DNA from: a candidate division KSB1 bacterium
Lineage (GTDB): Bacteria; Zhuqueibacterota; Zhuqueibacteria; Zhuqueibacterales; Zhuqueibacteraceae
Reading direction: 5' to 3'
DNA length: 64,000 nt
NCBI GenBank assembly: GCA_034506255.1
Contig: JAPDPX010000006.1
Location: 186,001-250,000, forward strand
The position numbers and the translations under genes were made by a program. The stretch's first letter is position 1. Every line of letters starts with the position of its first letter. Shown here one piece after another: positions 1 through 9,959 of the stretch. The notes beneath the pieces are model-generated. The model was not told the DNA's origin. It saw only the letters and a program-made list of their open reading frames with translations, and did no database searches.

Positions 1-1
1 G

Positions 2-817
2 CAGCGCCTGCCGCGGCGACCGGCACTGGCGTTGTTCGAACAGCTCGGGCTGCTCGCCTTTCGGCTGTTGCGGCGCGAGCGTGAGAAAACGCTGCGTCAC
101 TTGCGGCTGGCGTTTGGCGGCAAGCGTTCCGAGGTGGAGATTCGGGCCCTGGCGCGGGAATGCTTCCGTTATCTCGGCCGCAACGCCGCCGAGGCGGTGC
201 GCCTGCGGCAGCTTCAGCGCGCCGGTCTCGAGCGCTTCGTTTCCTTCACCGGTCGCGAACATCTCGAGGCCGCGCTGGCCAAGGGCCGCGGCGTGATTTG
301 CATCACCGGCCACCTGGGCTGCTGGGAATTGCTGGCGGCGTTCATTGCGCAGCATTTTCCGCTGGCGGTGGTCGGCACCGCGCTCTATGATCCACGTCTG
401 GACGCCCTGCTGGTGCGGGAACGCGAACTGGCCGGCTGTCGTAACATCCCGCGCACCGCCGGCGCCGCGCGCGAAATGCTGCGCTGGCTGAAGTCCGGTG
501 GCGTGCTGGGCATCTTGATCGATCAAGACACGCGCGTCGATGGTGAATTTGTCGATTTCTTCGGGCACCCGGCCTACACCCCGGCCGGGCCGGTGGTGTT
601 CGCCGAGCGCACCGGCGCACCGCTGGTGCCGCTGGCAATTTGGATGAACGAAGATTTCACCCACACCGTCGCGATCAGCCCGGAGATTCCGCTGCAAGCA
701 CATGACCGTCCCGGAAACGTACAGCGCTGCTCGAAGGCGGTGGAAGCCTTCATTCGCGAACACCCCGAACAATGGGTATGGATGCACGAGCGCTGGAAAA
801 CCAAACCGCAGGCCTGA
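2..817 (+). CDS. LpxL/HtrB-type lipid A acyltransferase, 5' end outside window
   Basis: Membrane-associated acyltransferase of the LpxL/LpxM (HtrB/MsbB) family, which adds a secondary acyl chain to lipid A precursors at the inner membrane. The frame is open from base 2, so the N-terminus, including the usual membrane anchor, lies upstream. The His-x4-Glu catalytic motif is seen as HLGCWE (bases 311-328). It is followed by the family's IDQD and FFGHPAYTPAGP blocks that precede the substrate pocket. An internal TTG at base 32 is unlikely to be the true start because coding similarity continues upstream. It is followed 27 bases later by lptC, so it probably heads or joins the LPS export operon. 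The family is clear; the exact acyl position is not. Confidence 0.85.
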   Translation, partial: QRLPRRPALALFEQLGLLAFRLLRREREKTLRHLRLAFGGKRSEVEIRALARECFRYLGRNAAEAVRLRQLQRAGLERFVSFTGREHLEAALAKGRGVICITGHLGCWELLAAFIAQHFPLAVVGTALYDPRLDALLVRERELAGCRNIPRTAGAAREMLRWLKSGGVLGILIDQDTRVDGEFVDFFGHPAYTPAGPVVFAERTGAPLVPLAIWMNEDFTHTVAISPEIPLQAHDRPGNVQRCSKAVEAFIREHPEQWVWMHERWKTKPQA

Positions 818-844
818 AAGGGCCGGCAGGCTGGTGAGCGCGTG

Positions 845-1393
845 ATGAAAACTTTGTGGTTGGCAATTTGCGCCGCGGCGCTGCTGTTCGCCGGCTGCCA
901 GTCTTCACCGCAGACAGCGACTCCGGACAAGGCCTTCAACGGCCCGGATCAGGAGGGCTGGAACAGCAAAGTCACGGTGACCAACAGCGGCCGCATCACC
1001 GCGATCGTGCAGTACGGTCACATGGCGAAATATTCCAAGGACCGCCGCGTGCTGTTCGATCAGGGCGTGATGGTCGATTTTTACGGCAGGAAGGGTGAGC
1101 ATACCTCCAGCCTCACCTCGACGCGCGGCATCCTTTATGAAAACAGCAACGATGTCGAGGCGCTCGGCAACGTGGTGGTGGTGTCCGACAGCGGCATGAC
1201 CTTGCGCACCGAGAAACTGCGCTGGCTCAATCAGCGTGAAAGAATCGTGAGCGAGGAATTCGTCACCATCACCACCGCGCGCGGTGACACGCTGCACGGC
1301 CACGGCTTCGAATCGGACGCCACCTTGAAACTATGGTCGATCCACAAACTTTCCGGCATCAGCAAGAAAAAGGTGAATTTGCCGGGTCGTTAG
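845..1393 (+). CDS. lptC: LPS export protein LptC (lipoprotein form)
   Basis: Bitopic periplasmic protein of the Lpt bridge that passes LPS from the LptB2FG extractor to LptA. The product is about 182 residues, close to the usual LptC length. It starts with a short hydrophobic signal ending in LLFAGC, a lipobox, so this version is probably lipidated rather than held by an uncleaved helix. The body contains the beta-jellyroll repeats typical of LptC (VDFYG, LTSTRGILY, DVEALGNV, TLRTEKLRW). GTG at 842 directly precedes ATG 845 in frame; either may be used. Its place just before lptA-lptB-rpoN is the classic arrangement and supports the call. Confidence 0.85.
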   Translation: MKTLWLAICAAALLFAGCQSSPQTATPDKAFNGPDQEGWNSKVTVTNSGRITAIVQYGHMAKYSKDRRVLFDQGVMVDFYGRKGEHTSSLTSTRGILYENSNDVEALGNVVVVSDSGMTLRTEKLRWLNQRERIVSEEFVTITTARGDTLHGHGFESDATLKLWSIHKLSGISKKKVNLPGR

Positions 1394-1408
1394 TCTGCCG
1401 GGGCGCGG

Positions 1409-2734
1409 ATGGGCTGCGAGCGTGCACCTGACATGTCGGTTCAAATGAGTTGTCATATAAGCTGGCACACCCGTCGCACGGACAACGCCGTGCAAACCTC
1501 CTGGCTGCTTGCCGGCTGGAAACCGTTGCGGCGGCACTTTCCCGGCAGGCCCCTGACGCGGCATCCAGACAGGGGCACCCGGCCCGGCAGTATCCCCGGC
1601 CCTGGACAAAAAAGCCGGCACCGGCTCGCGGCCATTCTCCTGCTTCTGCTGACCGCCACAGGCCGGGCGCAAAGCGAAGGCGGGCCGCTGAAACTGGAAC
1701 ATGCCGACTCCGGCCGGTCGGTGATCGAGGCCGGTCTGACAGTCATGGAGTTGATTGGCAACGTTCGTTTCACGCAGGACAGCCTGCGGGTGTCGTGCGA
1801 CCGTGCGCGGCGCATTCCCGACCGCGGCCTGATCGAGCTGATCGGCAATGTCGATATTCGGGAGGGCCACAAATGGCTGCGGGCCGAGCGGGTGAATTAT
1901 TTTGAAAATTTTCGCATGCAGGAGGCCCTGGGCCGGGTGGAGCTGGGCGACCGCAACAGCCGCTTGTCCGCCCGCAAGCTGACCTATTACGAGCGCGACA
2001 GTCTTGCGCTCGCCGAGCAGGAAGTCATGCTGTGGCAGCAGGAGAAGCGCGTGCAGCTCGCCTGCGGCCGGGTGGAATATCGCCGCGGCAGCGGCTACGC
2101 CAGGGCCACACTTGCGCCCGTGCTCATCGAGTTTGATTCTCTCGGCAGCGAGCGCATGCGCCTGCGCGGGGAAACCATCACAATGACCGGTGGCGGCAGC
2201 CGCGTCCAGGTCACGGGTAATGTTGAAATCGTTCGCCAGGGCACGCGTGCGACCTGCGGCGAGGCGGAATATTTCCGCGATGAGAAAAAAATCGAATTGC
2301 GTCAATCGCCGGTGGCCTGGCGCGCGGAGGAGGAAACCCGGGGGGAACAAATCACGCTTTTCTTCAATGACGCGCAGCAACTCGAAAAATCCGTGGTGAG
2401 CGGCAGGGCCACCGCCACTTCCGCGGTGCAGGCGCAACGCGACGGCCAGCGTCTCAACACCCTGTCCGGCGGGCGGATCACAACCTATTTCCGCAACGAA
2501 CAGGCGGAGCGCATCGAGGTGGAGGAGGCCGCCACCGGCGTTTATTATGTGATCGAAGACGGTCGGGAAAAGGGCCTCAATCGCGTGCAGGGTGACCGCC
2601 TCATCCTGTTCGTCGCCAATCAGGAATTGCAGCGCGTGGTGGTGCAAAGCAAGCCGGGCGTTTCCAACGGCCGGTTTGAGCCGCCGGCAAGCGCACACGC
2701 AGACAGCAGCGGCCGTGGCACGCGCCGCGATTGA
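1409..2734 (+). CDS. lptA: LptA/OstA-family LPS transport protein
   Basis: Periplasmic LPS bridge protein of the OstA/LptA family. Repeating segments of the type 'LIGNVDIREGHKWLRAERVNYF' family spacing recur several times (for example ELIGNV, ALGRVEL, VTGNVEIV), as expected for the stacked beta-jellyroll. At 441 residues it is more than twice the size of E. coli LptA, and it is richer in repeats, like OstA-type proteins of non-proteobacteria. A signal-like hydrophobic stretch (LAAILLLLL) sits only at residues 73-82, so the first 70 residues are probably untranslated or the true start is non-ATG and nearer base 1600; GTG 1490 is another in-frame option. It lies 16 bases after lptC and is followed by a 326-base gap before lptB. 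Confidence 0.8.
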   Translation: MGCERAPDMSVQMSCHISWHTRRTDNAVQTSWLLAGWKPLRRHFPGRPLTRHPDRGTRPGSIPGPGQKSRHRLAAILLLLLTATGRAQSEGGPLKLEHADSGRSVIEAGLTVMELIGNVRFTQDSLRVSCDRARRIPDRGLIELIGNVDIREGHKWLRAERVNYFENFRMQEALGRVELGDRNSRLSARKLTYYERDSLALAEQEVMLWQQEKRVQLACGRVEYRRGSGYARATLAPVLIEFDSLGSERMRLRGETITMTGGGSRVQVTGNVEIVRQGTRATCGEAEYFRDEKKIELRQSPVAWRAEEETRGEQITLFFNDAQQLEKSVVSGRATATSAVQAQRDGQRLNTLSGGRITTYFRNEQAERIEVEEAATGVYYVIEDGREKGLNRVQGDRLILFVANQELQRVVVQSKPGVSNGRFEPPASAHADSSGRGTRRD

Positions 2735-2750
2735 GCACAATCGCTCTCCT

Positions 2751-2801
2751 TCCGAAATCATGAATTTGTGGGAGAATGTTCCTGCGCCGGTTGAGCCGGG
2801 G
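2751..2801 (+). repeat. Dispersed intergenic element, family B, copy 1
   Basis: Shares the pattern TCC-x-AAATC-x-TGA...GA-AATG-x-TCCTGCGC-GGTT with bases 54918-54969 (about three quarters identical by eye). Shorter relatives are at 62992-63020 and, inverted, at 42679-42712. Confidence 0.6.
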
Positions 2802-2847
2802 CATTCGAATTCTCGTGGGATGCCGAGGGTTTTGACAGGACGACTTT

Positions 2848-2863
2848 TTGACGCATGCGTCAA
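2848..2863. promoter_or_regulatory. Perfect 16-base palindrome TTGACGCATGCGTCAA
   Basis: The 16 bases equal their own reverse complement. The site lies in the lptA-lptB gap, about 200 bases upstream of the lptB start. A perfect dyad of this size is typical of a homodimeric regulator's binding site, but no regulator is identified. Confidence 0.45.
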
Positions 2864-2869
2864 GTTTTG

Positions 2870-2903
2870 CTCCCGCGCAATGGTTTTCAATTTTGCGCGG
2901 GAG
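2870..2903. other. GC-rich inverted repeat (hairpin)
   Basis: Arms CTCCCGCGCAA (2870-2880) and TTGCGCGGGAG (2893-2903) are exact complements with a 12-base loop. No T-tract follows, so a simple Rho-independent terminator is not supported. It could shape mRNA stability between lptA and lptB. Confidence 0.5.
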
Positions 2904-3060
2904 TTCCGATCTGCCGGAAGGGTTCCTTGCCACGTGTCGGTTTGTGACAAAGCCTCACGGCCCGGCCGCCGCCTCGACACAGTTGAGGCAGGAATCTTTC
3001 TCCCGAACACGAATTGCCCGACCGCAGGATGGTGAGCGCCGGCGGGATCACGGTGGAGTC

Positions 3061-3783
3061 ATGTTGCGTTCCGAACGACTCGTCAAGATTTACAACAAGC
3101 GCCGCGTTGTCAATCAGGTCTCCATCGAGGTCAGACAGGGCGAAATCGTTGGCCTGCTGGGGCCCAACGGTGCGGGGAAGACCACGACGTTTTACATGAT
3201 CACCGGCATGATCCGGCCGACGGAGGGCAAGATCTTCCTGGAGGACACCGAAGTCACCACCATGCCGATGTATCGCCGCGCCAAACTGGGGGTGGGTTAT
3301 TTGTCGCAGGAGCCCAGCATTTTCCGGCGCTTGACGGTGGCCGAGAATATTCTGGCGATTTTGGAGACGCTGCCGCTGCCGGCGCGGGCAAGGCAACAAC
3401 GGCTGGAGGAGCTGCTGGAGGAGCTGGCCATCGCGCCTCTTGCCAGGAATTACGCCTATACCCTGTCGGGCGGCGAGCGCCGCCGCGTGGAGATCACCCG
3501 GGCGCTGGTGACCAACCCCAAATTCATCCTGCTGGATGAACCGTTTGCCGGTGTCGACCCCATCGCGGTGGAGGACATTCAGGAGATCGTGCGCGGCCTG
3601 AAGCGCCGCGGCATCGGGGTGCTGATCACGGATCACAACGTGCATGAGACCCTTTCGATCACCGACCGCGCCTATCTGCTCTACGAGGGCACGGTGCTGA
3701 AGTCCGGCACCACCGAGTCTCTCGCCAATGATCCGGAAGCGCGCAAGCTGTATTTAGGAGACAAGTTTCGTCTGGATCGCTGA
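3061..3783 (+). CDS. lptB: LPS export ABC transporter ATPase LptB
   Basis: Cytoplasmic ATPase that powers LPS extraction by LptB2FG. The 240-residue product matches the family length. Walker A is GPNGAGKTT, the Q-loop is SQEPSIF, the signature is LSGGERRR and Walker B is FILLDEPFAGVDP, followed by the H-loop (ITDHNV). The GVDPIAVEDIQ segment after Walker B is characteristic of LptB. ATG 3061 starts exactly at the conserved N-terminus (MLRSERLVKIY); an in-frame extension upstream to 2848 is not conserved. The gene is followed 25 bases later by rpoN, as in many Gram-negative genomes. lptF/lptG are not in the window. Confidence 0.95.
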   Translation: MLRSERLVKIYNKRRVVNQVSIEVRQGEIVGLLGPNGAGKTTTFYMITGMIRPTEGKIFLEDTEVTTMPMYRRAKLGVGYLSQEPSIFRRLTVAENILAILETLPLPARARQQRLEELLEELAIAPLARNYAYTLSGGERRRVEITRALVTNPKFILLDEPFAGVDPIAVEDIQEIVRGLKRRGIGVLITDHNVHETLSITDRAYLLYEGTVLKSGTTESLANDPEARKLYLGDKFRLDR

Positions 3784-3808
3784 AAGGAATTTCGGAGAAG
3801 CGTGTGAC

Positions 3809-5272
3809 ATGTTGAATTTATCCCAAAAGCTGAGCCAGCAGCTTCGGCAATCACCGCAGCAGGTCCTGCTGTCCTCCCTGCTGCAATTGCCGACCGTCAT
3901 GCTCGAGCAAAAGCTGCGCATGGAGCTCGAACAGAATCCCCTGCTCGAAGTCGTCGACGACATGGAAATGGAAACCGAACAGGAGCAGGAGGAGGAGATG
4001 ACACTCGAGCAGAAGGAAGAGGAGCCACCCGAGGCGGAGAGCGAGGCCGCCATGGAGGAAGCTGAATCCGAAAAGGAGGAGATCGAGAAAGACGACGTGG
4101 ACTGGGAGGCGATTCTGGGCGACGAGGAAAATTACGAATACCGCGCCCCGCGCGACAACAGCGTGGAGGTGTACGAGCAGCAGGAGGCCTCGCCCGAGAC
4201 CCTGCCCGAGCACCTGCTCACCCAGTTGCACATGCAGCGGCTGAGCGAGGAGGAAATCACCATTGGTGAATACCTGATCTGGAACATCAACGAGGACGGC
4301 TACCTGGCCTGTTCGGTGGAACTGGTGGCGCAGAATCTCGGCACCACTGTCGAAAAAGTCGAGGCTGTGCTGCGCCAGATTCAACGGTTTGACCCGGTCG
4401 GCATCGCGGCGCGCAATCTGCAGGAATGCCTGTTGATCCAGCTCGAGGACAAACTCCCGCGCCACGAGCTGGCCATCAGAATCATCCGGGAGTGCTTCGA
4501 CGATTTTACCAACAAACGTTTCGAAAAAATCGCGAAAAAGCTGGAGGTGAGCCTGGATGACATCAAGGAGGCGATGGAGGAAATCACCCAGCTCAACCCC
4601 AAGCCCGGCGAGGGTTATTTTTCGGCGCAGGACAATGCCATTGTGCCCGATCTGACAGTGGAGCGCGACGGCGATGGTTTCCGCATCATTCTGCATGATT
4701 CCAACGTGCCGCATCTGCGCATCAACAACCGCTACAAGGAAATTTTGCTGAAAAACGCCAAAAACCGGCAGCAGGCGCGCGAGGCGCGCGAATTCGTGAA
4801 GAAGCGGCTGGAATCGGCGCGCTGGCTGATCAACTCCATCCATCAGCGCCGGCTCACCATTTTGCGGGTGATGGAGGCGATCGTGCAGAAACAGCGCGAG
4901 TTCTTTGAGCACGGCAAGCAATACATCAAGCCGATGATCCTGAAGGACATTGCCGACGAGATCGGCATGGACATCTCGACCGTCTCGCGCGTGACCAACG
5001 GCAAGTACGTGCAAACCGAGCACGGCGTGTTCGAATTGAAATACTTCTTCAGCGAGGGCCTGAAATCCGATGACGGCGATGAGGTCTCCAACCGCCGCAT
5101 CAAGCAGCGCATCCAGGAAATCATCAATGCCGAGGATCCCAGCAAGCCGCTCAACGACCAGACCATCGCCAACATTCTCAAGCGCGAGAATTTCAACGTG
5201 GCGCGGCGCACGGTGGCAAAATACCGCGAGCAGATGATGATTCCGGTTTCACGCCTGCGCCGGAAGATCTGA
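3809..5272 (+). CDS. rpoN: RNA polymerase sigma-54 factor RpoN
   Basis: Alternative sigma factor that directs RNA polymerase to -24/-12 promoters and needs AAA+ activators. At 487 residues it is full length. Region I is the Gln/Leu-rich N-terminus ([15 protein letters not shown]), followed by the very acidic region II (residues about 45-110). The core-binding domain comes next, then the HTH ([13 protein letters not shown]), and the RpoN box is seen as [10 protein letters not shown] near the C-terminus. It is placed directly after lptB, a long-conserved linkage. A likely client activator, the GAF-AAA-Fis protein at 24545-26047, is encoded in the same window. Confidence 0.96.
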   Translation: MLNLSQKLSQQLRQSPQQVLLSSLLQLPTVMLEQKLRMELEQNPLLEVVDDMEMETEQEQEEEMTLEQKEEEPPEAESEAAMEEAESEKEEIEKDDVDWEAILGDEENYEYRAPRDNSVEVYEQQEASPETLPEHLLTQLHMQRLSEEEITIGEYLIWNINEDGYLACSVELVAQNLGTTVEKVEAVLRQIQRFDPVGIAARNLQECLLIQLEDKLPRHELAIRIIRECFDDFTNKRFEKIAKKLEVSLDDIKEAMEEITQLNPKPGEGYFSAQDNAIVPDLTVERDGDGFRIILHDSNVPHLRINNRYKEILLKNAKNRQQAREAREFVKKRLESARWLINSIHQRRLTILRVMEAIVQKQREFFEHGKQYIKPMILKDIADEIGMDISTVSRVTNGKYVQTEHGVFELKYFFSEGLKSDDGDEVSNRRIKQRIQEIINAEDPSKPLNDQTIANILKRENFNVARRTVAKYREQMMIPVSRLRRKI

Positions 5273-5322
5273 GACCGCCGGCCGGGCCCGGGCAGACCAC
5301 CTTCATCACACAAAGGGCAGCC

Positions 5323-5860
5323 ATGTTTCCCGTGATCCACGCCACCACGATCCTGGGCGTCCGCCACAAAAACAGTTGTGCCCTGGCGGGCGACGGGCAG
5401 GTCACCTATGGTGACACCATTCTCAAAATGAACGCGCGCAAAATCCGCCGCCTGTACAAAGACTCGGTGCTGGTGGGCTTCGCCGGCGCGGCGGCGGATG
5501 CCTTTGCGTTGTTCGAGAAATTTGAAGAGCGCCTGGAGAAATTCCGCGGCAACCTCAGCCGTGCCGCCGTCGAACTGGCGAAGGAATGGCGTACCGACCG
5601 CTATCTGCGCCGCCTGGAGGCGCAACTGGTGGTCATGGACAAGGACAAGACCTTCGTGATTTCCGGCACCGGCGACGTGATCGAGCCCGATGACGGCATC
5701 ATCGCCATCGGTTCCGGCGGCGGCTATGCCATGGCGGCCGCACGCGCCCTGGTGCGCTATTCCAACCTGTCGGCGCGGGAAATCGTGGAGGAGGCGATGA
5801 TGCTGGCCGCCGACATCTGCATTTACACCAACAAGAGCCTCGTGATTGAAGAACTCAACT

Positions 5861-5868
<8 letters not shown>
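5323..5868 (+). CDS. hslV: ATP-dependent protease peptidase subunit HslV (ClpQ)
   Basis: Threonine-type peptidase that forms a dodecamer capped by HslU. The 181-residue product is processed at the conserved TTILGV, giving an N-terminal catalytic Thr after a seven-residue propeptide (MFPVIHA). Family blocks [21 protein letters not shown] and GSGGGYA are present. The stop codon overlaps the ATG of hslU by 8 bases, so the two are translationally coupled as usual for this two-component protease. Confidence 0.95.
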
Positions 5869-7303
<1,435 letters not shown>

Positions 7304-7327
7304 GGTATCCAACCATCGGGACTGCAC

Positions 7328-8248
7328 ATGAAACGGGATTTTCTCAGTATTGCCGACTGGTCCACCGAGGAAATTTGGTCGTTGTTCACGCTCGCGCGCG
7401 AGCTCAAAGCCAAACAGAAGGCGGGGGTGCCACACGCCCTCCTGCCGGGCAAGACGCTGGGCATGCTGTTCATGAAACCTTCAACACGCACGCGCGTGTC
7501 GTTCGAGGTCGGCATGTTTCAGCTCGGCGGCCACGCCCTTTACCTCTCCCCCAACGAAATCGGCCTGGGCAAACGCGAAGCCGTGGCCGATGTGGCACGC
7601 GTCCTGTCCCGATATGTCGACGGTCTGATGGCCCGGCTGTTCGATCATGAGCATCTGCTCGAGCTGGCGCAATATGCCAGCGTGCCGGTGATCAACGGCC
7701 TCACCGATTTGCTCCACCCCTGCCAGATTCTGGGCGACATGCTGACGATCCTGGAGCAGCGCGGCCATTTCGATGATCTGGTGGTGGCCTACATCGGCGA
7801 CGGCAACAACGTCGCCAATTCCTGGGTCAACATGGCCAGCAAGATTCCGCTGACCTTCCGCATCGCCTGTCCGGAGGGCTACGAACCGAATGCCGCGATC
7901 GTGGCGCGTGCCCGTGCCGCCAACGTGGGCCGCATCGAGATCGTGCGCGAACCGGCGGCGGCCGCGGCCGGCGCCGACATTCTCTATACCGATGTGTGGG
8001 CCAGCATGGGCCAGGAGGCCGAGGCGGAACACCGGCGCCGGGTGTTCAAAAATTATGTCATCGACAGCCGGTTGCTGGCCCTCGCCAAGCCGGGGGCGAA
8101 ATTCATGCACTGCCTGCCGGCGCATCGCGGCGAAGAGGTGACCCACGAAGTCATGGAAAGCCCGGCTTCGATCATTTTCGACCAGGCGGAAAATCGTCTG
8201 CATATTCAAAAAGCCCTGCTCGTCACCCTGATGGGTGATCGCCAATGA
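7328..8248 (+). CDS. argF: Ornithine carbamoyltransferase
   Basis: Catalyses carbamoyl phosphate + ornithine to citrulline in arginine synthesis. The 306-residue length is typical. The carbamoyl-phosphate loop is STRTR (in MKPSTRTRVSFE), the HPCQ motif is at HPCQILGD, and the ornithine-binding loop is FMHCLPAHRGEEV, which separates it from aspartate carbamoyltransferase. DVWASMGQE also fits OTC rather than N-acetylornithine or succinylornithine variants, though those cannot be excluded by eye. No other arg genes are nearby. The stop overlaps the next start (ATGA). Confidence 0.92.
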   Translation: MKRDFLSIADWSTEEIWSLFTLARELKAKQKAGVPHALLPGKTLGMLFMKPSTRTRVSFEVGMFQLGGHALYLSPNEIGLGKREAVADVARVLSRYVDGLMARLFDHEHLLELAQYASVPVINGLTDLLHPCQILGDMLTILEQRGHFDDLVVAYIGDGNNVANSWVNMASKIPLTFRIACPEGYEPNAAIVARARAANVGRIEIVREPAAAAAGADILYTDVWASMGQEAEAEHRRRVFKNYVIDSRLLALAKPGAKFMHCLPAHRGEEVTHEVMESPASIIFDQAENRLHIQKALLVTLMGDRQ

Positions 8249-9243
8249 GTGCCGTGCCTGGGCCAACGCCGGCCGGCCGGGCTGCCCTCACGCTTGTGCG
8301 CTATGACGAAGGCCACCGGCAGCTTTGGGACGCCTTCATCCCGCATTCCAATCAAGGCACGCTGTTTCACACACGTGCCTTTTTAGCTTATCACCCTGCC
8401 GGCCGTTTTGTTGATGCTTCGCTGCTCTTCTTCAAACACAACGAACTCTGCGCCGTCCTGCCCGCCGCGCTCGACCCGCACACCGGCCGCAATGTGCTGC
8501 GTTCACATCCCGGCGCCTCATTTGGCGGCCCGGCCACCGCTGCCGCCCTCGGCGTGCAGGAATGCGACCGCCTGGTGACACTGTTGCTGGAGCACTGCCG
8601 CCGGCAGGGCTATGCCGGCGTCGAGATCACTTTGCCACCGCCGGTCTATTTCAGCCATCCCAACAACCATCTCGACTATGTGTTGTGGCGTCACGGTTTC
8701 CGCTATCGCAAGCGGGAGGTCACCAGCATCATTCCCGCCGACCCGCCCGCCGGGCTGTTGCCGCGCGAATTCCACCGCGCCGTGCGGCGGGCGCAAAGAC
8801 GCGGGGTGACGATTCAGGAGAGTGACGATTTTCCCGCCTTTCATGCCCATTTGCGGAACCACATGCTGGCGCGCCATCACGTCGAGCCGACGCATTCGCT
8901 GGCGGACCTGCAGTGCCTGCGCCGGCTGCTGCCCGGACAGCTCCGACTCTTCACCGCCTGCCTGGGTGCGGAGATGATTGCCGGAACCCTGCTTTTCCTG
9001 TGCAATCCCCGCGCGGCGCTGGCCTTCTATTATCTCAGCCATCGCGAGGGCTTTCGGCAATATCACGGCTTTGAGTTGCTGATGTTCGAAGTTTTGCGCT
9101 GGTGCCGCGCACAAGGTCTGCGCGCGCTCGATTTCGGCACGTTTACTTTGAACTCCGAACCCAATTGGGGACTGGCAAACTTCAAAGAGAGTTTCGGCGC
9201 GCAGGGCATCTTCCGGGACACGCTGTATCTGGAATTGGGCTAG
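8245..9243 (+). CDS. FemAB/GNAT-like acyltransferase
   Basis: Predicted cytoplasmic N-acyltransferase of the FemAB-related GNAT group (Acetyltransf_6, BioF2-like), 332 residues. The C-terminal half shows the second GNAT fold: a peptide-acceptor region around PREFHRAVRRAQRRGV, then LRLFTACLGAEMIAGTLLF, and the closing LDFGTFTLN...ANFKESFGAQG block typical of this family. The substrate is unknown; relatives act on cell-surface or polysaccharide precursors. It overlaps argF by four bases and may be translated by coupling, although a functional link to arginine synthesis is not evident. Confidence 0.75.
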   Translation: MSAVPGPTPAGRAALTLVRYDEGHRQLWDAFIPHSNQGTLFHTRAFLAYHPAGRFVDASLLFFKHNELCAVLPAALDPHTGRNVLRSHPGASFGGPATAAALGVQECDRLVTLLLEHCRRQGYAGVEITLPPPVYFSHPNNHLDYVLWRHGFRYRKREVTSIIPADPPAGLLPREFHRAVRRAQRRGVTIQESDDFPAFHAHLRNHMLARHHVEPTHSLADLQCLRRLLPGQLRLFTACLGAEMIAGTLLFLCNPRAALAFYYLSHREGFRQYHGFELLMFEVLRWCRAQGLRALDFGTFTLNSEPNWGLANFKESFGAQGIFRDTLYLELG

Positions 9244-9959
9244 TGCACTCTTACGTTGATTTTTGCAGCCCAGACCCCTCGTGGTCGCTGCTGAAGTAGC
9301 AAAAATTCATTTTTGAACAGCCGCCCGCGAGGGGCGGGGACTGCAGAATTCAGGTTTACAGTTCACCAGGAATTTCCCAGGGTGGTGCTGCTCGCTGCAG
9401 CCTTTCGCCTCCTGCGGCTCTCTGCCGGCGCAACCGCCTGCGAGTGTCAATCCGAATGTTCTCCCCGGCTCAGCCGGCGTTCCGCAATGCCGGGTGTCAT
9501 GAAGATTCCGAGGATTTTCAGACGTGGGCCAAGCTGCTGCAGAAATATTCCCGCCACCAGCCATGCGTTCGGACAGACATCAGACCCACGACCGGAGGCC
9601 TCTCGAACCGGCTGATTTTTCTCTGGCATTTTGCCGGCCGTTGTTTAGATTTCACTGGCCATTACGCACGACCACGGGTGCCGACCGCATTTTCAAAGCG
9701 GAAGCGGTGCCTCTGATGGCTAGTCCTGTTGCAAAAATCTTCCCCCGACACGGGAGCTCACTCGCAGGTGCGGAATTTCCCCTGCCGCCGGGAGGCTGCC
9801 CGCAGCATGGCGCGAGGCCGCGGTTACGTGTGGGGGAAGGCAGCGCAGAGCTCATCTTGTCTGCAGGCAGGGATGCCTGCGCTCCCGAGGGATGACAGCA
9901 TGACGAGGTGGAGAGCGGTGCTTGCGCCCAACCTCGATGCAGCAAAGCTTGCAGGTGAC
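9244..9959 (+). other. Gene-free region with dispersed repeat
   Basis: No convincing gene. It contains a GC hairpin (CCGCCC-GCGA-GGGGCGG near 9323-9341) and one copy of the CTGCAGGC repeat (9853-9885). An open frame running from 9729 into the next gene passes through the repeat and is not likely to be coding. Confidence 0.55.
9853..9885 (+). repeat. Dispersed CTGCAGGC palindromic repeat (family A), copy 1
   Basis: Identical over about 31 bases to 19382-19412. The core is CTGCAGGCAGGGATGCCTGC, an imperfect dyad. Other copies are listed in the family finding. Confidence 0.75.

Larger units (their letters stand above)
2735..3060 (+). other. Intergenic region between lptA and lptB
   Basis: No gene is supported here. 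The region holds one copy of a dispersed element (2751-2801, see the repeat entry), a perfect 16-base palindrome (2848-2863) and a GC-rich hairpin (2870-2903). TTGACA occurs at 2832-2837 but has no matching -10 at a normal distance. Confidence 0.6.

Noticed and set aside
9729-9959. N-terminal extension of the first glycosyltransferase
   Set aside because: The extension reads through a dispersed repeat (giving a LQAGMPAL peptide also seen in other shadows) and has no similarity to the family; ATG 9960 fits.
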